Assembly (NCBI GenBank): GCA_003508835.1
Contig: PUFA01000286.1
Coordinates: 1,609,212 to 1,673,211, forward strand
Origin: Eonycteris spelaea
Taxonomy: Eukaryota > Chordata > Mammalia > Chiroptera > Pteropodidae
Direction: 5' to 3'
DNA length: 64,000 nt
Shown: piece after piece, positions 49,521 to 57,600 of the stretch
Layout: the number at the start of each line of letters is the position of its first letter
Numbering within the stretch: position 1 is the stretch's first letter
Notes under the pieces: generated by a model
The model's input: only the letters and a program-made list of their open reading frames with translations
The model's database searches: none
Told to the model about the DNA's origin: nothing
Program-made: the position numbers and the translations under genes

Positions 49521-49869
49521 GAGACTAGATTAAACTTGTTCTTTACCCCTATTTTGTAGGTAATAAAGCTCTAAAACTTAGTTTGACAGAAAACTTTTCT
49601 CATAAAACGATATATTTTAGTTTGGCAACGTTCTCTTTTTGATGTTTTATCCAAGCAGAATATGGTAGAAACATTTATGTTGAAAAACCTTGGATATGAA
49701 TCAGAGTCTCTTTTGTCTTATCGTTACAACTGCCAAAGATAAACGTGACCATAAGAGTCAAAGTTTGTATTCATGTATTCTGTTAGCAGTTTTAATTTCC
49801 TTCTTTCTGTGACAAACAGCTAAAAACTAAAAAGAAGGAAACCTACTGTAGTGGAAGAATTTTGTATGT

Positions 49870-50020
49870 TTTATTGCTTTGTTTTTTATGAAAACCTCAT
49901 AAAACAGGTAGCATTTCTTTATAGATTAAAAAAATAAAGTCAAAATAGGTTAAATAACTTTCCCAATGTTATACACCAAAATAAGAGGGAGGGAGATGTC
50001 TTCCAGGCTTCACAACACAA
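49870..50020 (-). repeat. MIR SINE fragment, antisense
   Basis: CCTCATAAAACAGGTAGCAT, then TAAATAACTTTCCCAATGTT and ATACACC fit an antisense MIR core. The 350 bp between this and the L2 end upstream hold nothing recognisable. Confidence 0.6.
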
Positions 50021-50932
50021 GCTTTCTCCAATAACTGTAAATAAACTAATGAAGAGTCTAGGCAAGTAGATTACATGTCTACTGGTGGGTGGACAAGAAC
50101 AGTGCTGGGGAAAGCAATTACACACATTCCACAGAATTTTGGCAGGCTATCATTTGATCTGAGGGGCAGAGTAAGGACAAATGCGGCTTTATAGTTATAA
50201 AAACAGCATTTCCCAAGTATGTACTTAACCTAGGGAGGATTTATGTTTGTCTCTAAAATGCATTTCAACTTTGGTCTGCCTTGTTTATATATATGGGAAT
50301 ATTCATTCACCAACATCAGCATATTATATGTACTTTTCTTTGTGAATTATTCTTTGCATATTTATTCTATAATTACAAACTGATTTTCTGCTAGAATAAT
50401 AATAAAAGAGTCCTTTGCACTGATCTTTATCTAAACTAACCTAGAATGTCATGTTTCCTACAGTTCACCATGAATTAATAACACCTAAAAATCATATGTG
50501 TCAAGTTTTAGCTACAACTTCTTATGGGTAAGTAAAAAAAAAGAAAACTCATGGGATAGTCAGTTTGCAAATTTTCTTTCTTCTAAATTTGTAATGAATA
50601 TAAAATACACTAAGGTATAAAATTCATTCTTAAATAAATAAATTTAGGCATATAAATATCTGCCAATATCTTTAAAATAAACTATACAGTTTTCTCAATC
50701 AGCATTTTTATATAACAATTTTTACTAAAATATTTTTTAAGTAACAATTTAAATAACATTTATTAGGTGATGATTTTTCCTGGACTTAGAATGTAATAGA
50801 TTATCTCATTAACATTTACTCAAGATATCTAGATATCTGGGAATCAAGATACTTGTAGGTTAACCCTAAAAAAATTTTGATCCTATCCACAACTTTTCAC
50901 TCACAGGGCCGCCAGAGTTTACAATGGTACCA
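50021..50932. other. AT-rich DNA, no feature recognised
   Basis: No gene or repeat recognised up to the left edge of the provirus. Confidence 0.5.
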
Positions 50933-51340
50933 TGTAAACACACCTTCCCTTCTTTCTGAAAGACTGGAATGATTCCATTTTTCTGAGTGATCCCAAGATG
51001 AATTGTACGAAAAGTTCCCCAAAGGCCAGTGGTCAAGAACAATGCCTTACCACCTGGCCAAACCAGCCAAGCCAGCTAATCGGTGGGCCCTTAAGGCACC
51101 CCCACCCCTATTTCCTCTTGCACATATTCTGATTACTGCACGTGGCACCTTCTGTACTCAGCCCCTACCTTCTGCACTCGGCCCTTTCTGCGCACGGCCC
51201 CCTCTATATGCAGTCCCAAATGCACACAACCCCCTTTTGCACCCAGACCTAACAACCTACCATCCAATCCCTTTAAAGGTCAACCTAACTCCCCAATCAG
51301 GAAACGCCAAGGCATCGCCCCAAGGCTTGCGGTTTTACCC

Positions 51341-51350
51341 TTTAAATTAG
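51341..51350 (+). promoter_or_regulatory. TATA-like box of the proviral LTR
   Basis: TTTAAATTAG lies about 45 bp after the CCAATCAG box and about 85 bp before AATAAA, the usual order in a gammaretroviral U3-R. It departs from a perfect TATAAA. Confidence 0.5.
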
Positions 51351-51427
51351 GTCCCAGCCCCTCAGTCGGGGCTCCTCTTAACCACTGCTGCGTCAGTGAA
51401 CGAGTGGGGTCCAAACTCGAGTTTGTC

Positions 51428-51433
51428 AATAAA
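51428..51433 (+). terminator. Polyadenylation signal of the proviral LTR
   Basis: AATAAA in the R region of the LTR, about 75 bp before the LTR end. In a 5' LTR it would normally be bypassed. Confidence 0.7.
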
Positions 51434-51505
51434 CTCCCTCTTGCGCTTGCATCGGTGTCAGTTTCCTTCTTGGCTCGTGGAGTTCCAAACCAGGGCATTA
51501 CATTT

Positions 51506-51523
51506 TGGGGGCTCGTCCGGGAT
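51506..51523 (+). promoter_or_regulatory. tRNA-Pro-type primer-binding site
   Basis: TGGGGGCTCGTCCGGGAT begins 3 bp after the LTR end. It is the classic 18-base site complementary to the 3' end of proline tRNA used by many gammaretroviruses, with no visible mismatch. It is strong evidence for the retroviral class and for the LTR boundary. Confidence 0.95.
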
Positions 51524-51571
51524 CTCCACAGTCTTGAAGGGACACACCGGAGGGAACCTCCCAGCCTGGCC

Positions 51572-51582
51572 ACCTGGTAAGT
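51572..51582 (+). promoter_or_regulatory. Likely major splice donor in the proviral leader
   Basis: ACCTG/GTAAGT places a near-consensus 5' splice site 54 bp after the primer-binding site, a position typical for production of subgenomic envelope RNA. Confidence 0.6.
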
Positions 51583-51890
51583 GTTTCTTTTTATTTGTGT
51601 ATTACTTCTCCAGGAGATTTCAACCCGGGTATTATTATAAACCTGTAAACTCTGAAAAACTCTGACATTCTGTGCAGTATATAGTGGTATTGGGTGGACG
51701 CACCCACAGGCCATGGCTGCAGGGGCTTAGGAGACGTCCTAAACCCCATCAGGGTTCCACTACTAGGTAGAGGAACCATCTGGGTCTTTGGACCGCCTGA
51801 ACAGAGTCTTAGAAATTTTGTTGTGTCCTGTCTGTCCAGTCTTGCATCAGTCTGGACCTCTCTGATGTACTGCTATCCTGTCTTGGCTAT
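51583..51890 (+). other. Proviral untranslated leader
   Basis: Leader between the splice donor and the first gag-like sequence, where a packaging signal would lie in an intact relative. An open frame starts at 51694 and runs into gag-like sequence, but its first part has no recognised domain and contains a hydrophobic stretch near 51870-51925. Confidence 0.5.
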
Positions 51891-53140
51891 AATTTTCTTT
51901 TGCTTTTTAGCCTCACTCTTTGCCTCCGGACTAGCAGCAGCTGCACCTTCTGAGTGGACTCTTGGTCAACGACTCATCCTGGCTCTCGCCTATCTTGCCT
52001 TTGTTGGCCTCATAAGGCCTCATCACCCTCAGCCCCCATATATCCAATTCTACAAGGGGGCTCTAAAAAAGAAGTCCTCTTTCCCCCACCACCTTACCCA
52101 ACCTCTCAGCCTCCCCGTCCTGTTGTACCTCCCCAGCTTCCCCAAGGTTCCCTGAACCCCTTCCTGGATTTGCCGTCCAGTGGCCCAGCCCAAAACACTC
52201 ATGGGGCCCACCAGCAGCAATCACCCTCAGAAGCGGACTCTACAGTCTTGCCGCTGCATCCGGCCAGACTCATAGAAGCCAATGGCAATCAACAATTCCA
52301 CTACTGGCCTTTTGCCACTAGTGATCTTTATAATTGGAAATCCCAAAATGCTCCTTTTTCTGACCGGCCAAATGATCTAATTAATCTATTAGAAACTGTG
52401 CTGTTTACTCACCAGCCCACTTGGGATGACTGTCAGCAGCTCTTGCAGGTCCGTTCACCACCAAGGAACATGAAAGGATCATCATGGAAGCCCGAAAATT
52501 GATTCCTGGCCAACCGGAGTCCCAACCACTATTCAGGCAGCCATTGAGGCTGCCTTTCCAGTAACCTGGCCTGACTGGGACTATAGCACAGCAGGAGGTA
52601 AGGAGAGACTCCAAGTGTACTGCCACTCTATTGGCAGGTCTCAAAGCGGCTGCTAGAAGGCCCACTAATTTGACTAAGGTATATGATCTAAGACAGGGAC
52701 AAGACGAGAGTCCGGCTGCCTTTCTAGAGAAATGATAGATGCTTTCTGCCAATATACCCCTATTGATCCTGAGAAGCCTGAAAACTTGGGGACGGTGGCG
52801 TTAGCATACATCAATCAGTCGGCACCAGACATTAAGAAAAGTTATAAAAGATAGAGAGATTAGGTGAAAAGCAGCTTAGGGACCTAGTTGAGGCAGCAGA
52901 AAAAGTTTATAATAATAGAGATACTCCTGAGGAAAAACAGATCAAGGCAGAGAAGAGACAGAATCGTGACCTGGCCCGGATCCTGTTGGCTGCCACGGCT
53001 GAACCCAGGGAATGCCAATGACAGCTCAAACAACTGACATCAGAAGAAAAACCGGCAGGTAAAGGTAGGCCGCCCCTGGGCAAAAACCAATGTGCCTATT
53101 GCAAGGAAGAAGGACACTGGGATTCTGTGGCAGCAGGATG
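51694..53140 (+). pseudogene. gag: Gammaretroviral gag, frame-broken
   Basis: Gag forms the virion shell. The 5' part is poorly conserved; a proline-rich stretch with a PPYIQF segment (about 52035-52052) and PP-rich runs follows in frames 51694-52155 and 51954-52502. The capsid N-terminus is clear: FHYWPFATSDLYNWK and QPTWDDCQQLL. Frame breaks are visible near 52448, 52520, 52600 and again near 52730. The major homology region reads [12 protein letters not shown] at 52694-52729 and is followed by a stop. The nucleocapsid zinc knuckle starts [13 protein letters not shown] at 53091 and lacks the fourth ligand (Cys) of CX2CX4HX4C. No intact Gag can be made. Confidence 0.9.
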
Positions 53141-53180
53141 GCCTGCTTGCCTCCGCATCATAGCGGCAACCACCTTGCTA
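53141..53180 (+). other. Deletion junction: gag nucleocapsid joined to late RT
   Basis: Upstream sequence is nucleocapsid and downstream sequence is the RT connection region just before RNase H. Protease (D-T-G box) and the RT palm with its Y-x-D-D box are absent between them. An internal deletion of roughly 2 kb relative to a typical gammaretroviral pol is inferred; the breakpoint is only approximate. Confidence 0.8.
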
Positions 53181-54350
53181 GTCAAGGATGCAGATAAAAT
53201 AACTCTGGGACAGTCCCTTACATCACCACCCCTCATGCCATTGAGGGAATCCTTAAACAACCCCTGACCAGTGGTTAAGCAATGCCAGACTCACTCATTA
53301 CCAAAGCCTACTTCTCAACCCCACCAGGATTGTTTTTCAGCTGCCTACGGCTCTCAACCCAGCTACTTTGCTGCCTAACCCGGATCTAGACTCCCCACTC
53401 TATGACTGTGCAGACATCTTGGCCCAGGTCCACGGAGTACGAGCGGATCTAAAGGACCAACCCATACCTGGAGCCTGTACCTGGTACACTGACGGGAACA
53501 CCTTCGTCCAGAATGGCCAAAGGTATGCGGGAGCAGCTGTAGTCTCAGAAACAGAAGTTATATGGGCGGAGCCCTTGCCGCCCGGACTTCGGCCCAACGG
53601 GCTGAACTCATTGCCCTAACTAAGGCATTAACTCTAGGAAAGGACAAAACTTTGAACATTTATACTGACAGCAGATATGCCTTTGCTACTTCATATTCAC
53701 GGAGCTATATACAGAGAAGGGGCATGTTAACTGCTGAAGGAAAAGCCATTAAGAACAAAGATGAAATCCTGGCCTTGCTCGCCGCCCTCTGGCTGCCAAA
53801 GAAACTAGCTATTATACATTGTCCGGGACATCAGAAAGCCAACGACCCAGTGTCCAGGGGAAACTCGTTAGCAGACCAAGCGGCTAGAGAAGTAGCCCAA
53901 TCTGAAGTTATCTTAACTGCCAACCTCCCAGACCCAGGGGGCCCTACCTTGCCTGACAATCCCACATATACCCAAGAAGACTTAAATTGGATATCAAAAC
54001 AGCCCACAGCTACAGAACACCTAGGCTGGTGGCACACCGAAACAGGACAAATAATTCTCCCTAAAAAGCTAGGGGAACAACTCTTGTACAAGGTTCATCG
54101 GACTACCCACATGGGTGTACGGAAAATGCAAGACCTCATCAGGTGGGCTAATATCAGGTTCCAAGGTGCCAACACTAAAATTGAAGACATTGTAGCCCAG
54201 TGCCGAGCATGCCGGATGACAAACGCCAAGCGGAACACGGCACAACCCGGTTCCAGGTTACGAGGAACCAGACCAGGTGCTTATTGGGAAACTGATTTCA
54301 CAGAACTTAAAAAGGGGACTTTTGGCTATAAGTACTTACTGTTTTTATAG
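53170..54350 (+). pseudogene. pol: Gammaretroviral pol: RT connection, RNase H and integrase N-terminal half
   Basis: [15 protein letters not shown] segment marks the connection region. RNase H degrades RNA in RNA-DNA hybrids; its four acidic positions are visible as WYTDGN (53482), AQRAELIAL (about 53594), IYTDSRYAFA (about 53658) and GNSLADQAA (about 53859), with HCPGHQK at 53817. A frame break lies near 53586. The integrase zinc-binding part follows: HRTTH near 54097 and CRAC near 54202, an HHCC arrangement. The first catalytic aspartate is in YWETDFTEL near 54283. The 262-codon open stretch 53562-54350 is the longest uninterrupted pol piece. A second frame break occurs near 54340. Confidence 0.92.
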
Positions 54351-54742
54351 ACACTTTTTCAGGTTGGGTAGAAGCCTTCCCTACCAAACATGAGACTGCC
54401 AACATAGTAGCTAAGAAGATTCTGGAAGACATCCTACCCAGGTACGGTTTTCCTGCTATGATAGGATCAGACAATGGACCAGCCTTTACTTCCAAGGTAA
54501 TTCAAGGGTTAGCATCTATAATTGGGGCAAATTGGAAATTACATTGTGCATATAGACCCCAAAGTTCAGGTCAGGTAGAAAGAATGAATAGAACCCTAAA
54601 AGAGACCTTAACTAAATTAGCCCAGGAGACTGGCGGGGACTGGGTGACTCTCCTACCTTATGCCCTCTACAGGGTGCGTAACACCCCCTATAGACTTGGT
54701 CTGACCCCCTTCAAAATAATGTTCGGGAGACCTCCCCAATAA
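54341..54742 (+). pseudogene. pol: Gammaretroviral pol: integrase catalytic core, second part
   Basis: In the new frame, [14 protein letters not shown] continues directly from the previous segment. The second catalytic aspartate is in [13 protein letters not shown] (54458 on) and the glutamate in [13 protein letters not shown] (about 54564-54600). All three residues of the DDE triad that joins viral DNA to host DNA are therefore still encoded, though in different frames. The frame closes at 54742 after MFGRPPQ. Confidence 0.9.
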
Positions 54743-55145
54743 TCCCGCTCTCCAGACTGAAATAATTAATAATCTTGATATTGATGACAATCTGCTTATT
54801 CGATCTCTCCAAACCCTACAACGTGCTCATAGGGACACCTGGACCAGATTAAAAGTCTGTACGAGGCTGAACCGCCTCCACAGCCTCATACTTTTCAGCC
54901 GGGCGACTGGGTTTTCATCAGAAGACATCACCGCGAGACCCTTGAACCTCGCGAAAGGACCTTACCTAGTCATCCTGACAACACCCACCGCTCTCAAGGT
55001 TGACGGCCTCACCGCTTGGATTCATCACGCCCACGCCCGGCCTGCAGACCTCCACGCTCTCCAGGACCAAATCCACCCCCCGTCACAATGGACAGTCTCC
55101 AGAGACTCTGGCAACCCTCTAAAAATCTGCATACAAAAACTGTAA
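54743..55145 (+). pseudogene. pol: Gammaretroviral pol: integrase C-terminal region
   Basis: After a break near 54740, [23 protein letters not shown] sequence is visible in one frame, and [20 protein letters not shown] and [12 protein letters not shown] in the frame 54942-55145. The latter is the SH3-like end of gammaretroviral integrases, which overlaps the start of env by about 60 bases, the overlap expected for this genus. Confidence 0.85.
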
Positions 55146-55231
55146 GACTATTAATTTTTCTCTTTTACATATGCTCTGTCACTGCCGAGTACAACGCCAC
55201 CAACCTAAGGTATGGAGCTTATAGCAACTGA
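55088..55231 (+). pseudogene. env: Gammaretroviral env leader (signal peptide) segment
   Basis: An ATG at 55088, inside the end of pol, opens a 47-codon frame with a basic start, a hydrophobic core ([15 protein letters not shown]) and a likely cleavage at TA/EY. It fits the signal peptide that targets envelope to the secretory pathway. The frame closes at 55231, so it is separated by a frame break from the surface-envelope segment that follows. Confidence 0.8.
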
Positions 55232-56024
55232 GACAGGCAAAGTTGTTGCCAAAAATACTACCAGTCACAGTGCTCCAGAGATCAGGGTTGACTTATGCCG
55301 GCTTGCCAAAGACCCACTCAATGTAGTATTACCATCCAGCCCCATGACCGGACGTTATAAGGGCGGACCCGGCTGTGGCACATTATCAGCTGAAAAGAAC
55401 CTCTTAAGGCTAGGACTCTATGTCTGTCCTAATGGAAAATCTAGAAAATGCAAGGGCAATGGACAATTTTCTTGTGCTAATTGGGGATGTGAAACTATCT
55501 CCACTATAGATAACTATAAAAAACAAAATGACAATCATATCAAGCTAATAAGGGGACCAAAACCCTCTACCTGTTCTCCAGGGTCATGCAATCCCCTTAT
55601 AATTACCATCAAGACAGGAAACCCTGCGGGACAACACTATTGGTTGACAGGACAGACGTGGGGTATTAGATTATACCAGACTAGATACGATTTAGGATTA
55701 TATTTTACTGTCCAGGCTAAAGATCTTCCTAGAAAGCCTCACCCTATAGGACCCAACAGCCCCCTCCAAATTCCGGGGCCACCTCAAATTCCTCCGGCCC
55801 ACAAACCCGAGGTAACTGTTTCTACAAACACCGGTCCTGCTCCAACTCTAGCTTCCCTAATACCACGGACATTTGAACAGCAGCCAGAACCGGAAGAAGA
55901 ATTAATAACTATGTTAACAAAGGTACATAAGGTCCTAAATAAGACCTCCCCAGATATAGGACAAGATTGTTGGTTATGCCTAAACCCTAAACCCCCTTAT
56001 TATGTCGGTAGGAGCTCCCCTTAA
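55212..56024 (+). pseudogene. env: Gammaretroviral env surface subunit, open 270-codon segment
   Basis: The surface subunit binds the host receptor in intact relatives. This 270-codon frame has no internal stop. It has paired cysteines in the first half (GGPGCGTL, VCPNGKSRKCKGNG, CANWGCE), potential N-glycosylation sites (KNTTSH, LNKTSPD), a proline-rich hinge near 55730-55810, and the CWLC thiol motif at 55968-55979, which in gammaretroviruses bonds with the transmembrane subunit. It stops at 56022, 14 codons after that motif. No furin-type cleavage site, fusion peptide, immunosuppressive-type domain or membrane anchor follows. The first ATG lies after a stop, and the signal peptide is in another frame, so entry to the secretory pathway is not expected. 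Expression is unknown. Confidence 0.88.
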
Positions 56025-56030
56025 CCTGTT

Positions 56031-56639
56031 CCAACTTAACAATGAAAAGGAATGTGAAATGAAACATAGGGCTGTTTTAGTACATTGAACATTCCAGGCA
56101 TAACTATATCTGTTGGGTAGTAGTGGTTCCTATAAGATTACTCAACTATTCATGTTGTACTAGTAGAAGGAGATTCTGTGGCTCTTGGAGAATAAAGTGC
56201 AATTGTTACAAATAAAAACTGCACATTGGGTAGATGATAGGACAGCAGATGTTAGGATTTGGATATCCTTTATGAATATGACATATATCTGTTGGGAATG
56301 TTTCATTAAATTTGTTGAGAAAATCATGGAAGGTCTTTGCAAAAACCAGTTGAAGAAAAATAATACCAACATATTAAGGTATTACTTTTTTCTAAACTTT
56401 TGGTTATAACTTTGAATTTTTTTATTTAATGGTGATCATAAAAATTTCAAAATGGGCCGTGATTAATTACTACTTAGTTTGCATGTTTACCACTCCACAA
56501 AATGCAAAAACAGTTAAATACTATGTAATAGTCCCTCCCATTGTATGGTTATTGTCTTATATTTTACTTTACATATTATATAAATTACATGTCACTAATT
56601 TTTTATCTCTCATTATTAATTTACATATGTAGTCCTGAT
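56031..56639. other. AT-rich flank after the provirus
   Basis: Base composition drops sharply near 56030. No transmembrane-envelope motif, polypurine tract or LTR copy was found here. Short open frames show no domain. Confidence 0.55.
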
Positions 56640-57600
56640 AATCTCCATGTTTTTTCTGATGGTTCTATACTTCATCTGAAAATTTTTGCTTCAGTTATTT
56701 GATGTTCATTTTAGAGAAGATCTAGTGAGGAATTATTTTAGCATATAACTTTTTCCATCATTTTAAAGATTATTTTCATTAAATATAGATTTCTAGGTGC
56801 TTAGGGTTGCTGTTGATATTTACTTTTAGTATTTTAAACATGTTGTTATATTTTCTGCTGGTGTCCATATTTTTTTATGAAAATTTAACCATCAGTTTTT
56901 TCTTTTGAGGATAATAAGACTTTTTTCTGAACACTCTGAAACTTTGTCCTCTGTTTTTGATATTCAGCATTTTGAATGTAATATGCCTAAATGTGGTTAA
57001 CTTTGCATTTATCCAATATAGTTATACTAAGTTTCAAAAACATGTGGTTGATAACTTTCATTTATCTCATTTAAAAGTTATAGGTTGATATTTCTCCAAA
57101 TATCATTCCTATTTTTTGTACTTTGATCATGTTTCATATTACTTTTTTTTTCATGATGTTTCTCTCTACTTTAGTAGGTATAATTTTTATTAACCTGTCT
57201 TTGAATTTATGAATTCTTTATTTTTCTGTATCTAATCTGCTATTAAATCAATTCAATTAATGAAGGACTTCACACATTTTTTAATATTGTTTATATTTTT
57301 CTCAAATTTCTCTAATATATTAATCACAGCTATTTTGAAGCCTTTTTTTTTTTTTTTTCCTAATTCCACTATCAGGATTATCCCTGAGTCTCCTTCTCCT
57401 GACTATTTTATTCTTTGTACTGTCAGATGCCTTTCCCTTAAATCTTCATATGCCTATTACAAAAAATGCATTAAGAGAGTTCTGGATTATTCTATCTTCC
57501 TCCAAAGACTGTTATATATTACTCTATATTAGTCTGGCACACCTTCTTGAGTCTTTTAAGGTTTTATTTTGGGCTTTTTAAAGACACCCTATTGTGCCCC
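56640..57600 (-). mobile_element. Old L1 5' UTR/ORF1 region, antisense
   Basis: T-rich plus strand with segments such as TTTCTCCAAATATCATTCCT, ATCTAATCTGCTATTAAATC, CAGCTATTTTGAAGCCTTTT, and CCTAATTCCACTATCAGGAT, which follow the antisense order of an ancient L1 5' UTR/ORF1. A T-run at 57343-57358 is included. Both edges are uncertain. Confidence 0.55.

Larger units (their letters stand above)
50933..51502 (+). repeat. 5' LTR of the gammaretroviral provirus
   Basis: The inferred edges are TGTAAACAC at 50933 and GGCATTACA at 51502, giving TGTAA/TTACA inverted termini. CCAAT boxes are at 51264 and 51293, a TATA-like TTTAAATTAG at 51341, and AATAAA at 51428. U3 would run to about 51370, followed by R and U5. 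The 3' edge is fixed by the primer-binding site; the 5' edge is less certain, and TGAAAGACTGG at 50956 is an alternative start. Confidence 0.8.
50933..56030 (+). mobile_element. Gammaretrovirus-like endogenous provirus, internally deleted and 3'-truncated
   Basis: A single plus-strand element of about 5.1 kb with the order 5' LTR, tRNA-Pro-type primer-binding site, splice donor, gag, RNase H, integrase and surface envelope. GC content and CpG frequency are visibly higher than in the flanks, and long open frames remain, so it is younger than the ERV1 at 20-24 kb. Three losses are seen: protease plus RT polymerase core (junction about 53135-53170), several single-frame breaks, and everything after the envelope CWLC motif including the 3' LTR. 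An intact relative would be about 8-9 kb. With one LTR its age cannot be read from LTR divergence. Confidence 0.93.

Noticed and set aside
50956..50970. TGAAAGACTGG as the LTR start
   Set aside because: It resembles the start of some gammaretroviral LTRs, but TGTAA at 50933 pairs with TTACA at the LTR end; kept as an alternative only.
51003..51350. 115-codon plus-strand open frame, proline-rich
   Set aside because: Falls wholly within the proviral LTR U3; GC-rich composition explains the absence of stops.
51280..51714. 144-codon minus-strand open frame
   Set aside because: It lies antisense to the LTR, primer-binding site and leader of the provirus and has no recognisable domain; a composition-driven shadow.
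52405..52752. 115-codon minus-strand open frame
   Set aside because: Antisense to the capsid region of gag, whose plus-strand motifs are clear.
56185..56632. Open frames just after the provirus as possible transmembrane envelope
   Set aside because: No fusion peptide, CX6CC-type motif or envelope-like hydrophobic anchor in the right order, and the base composition is that of the flank.
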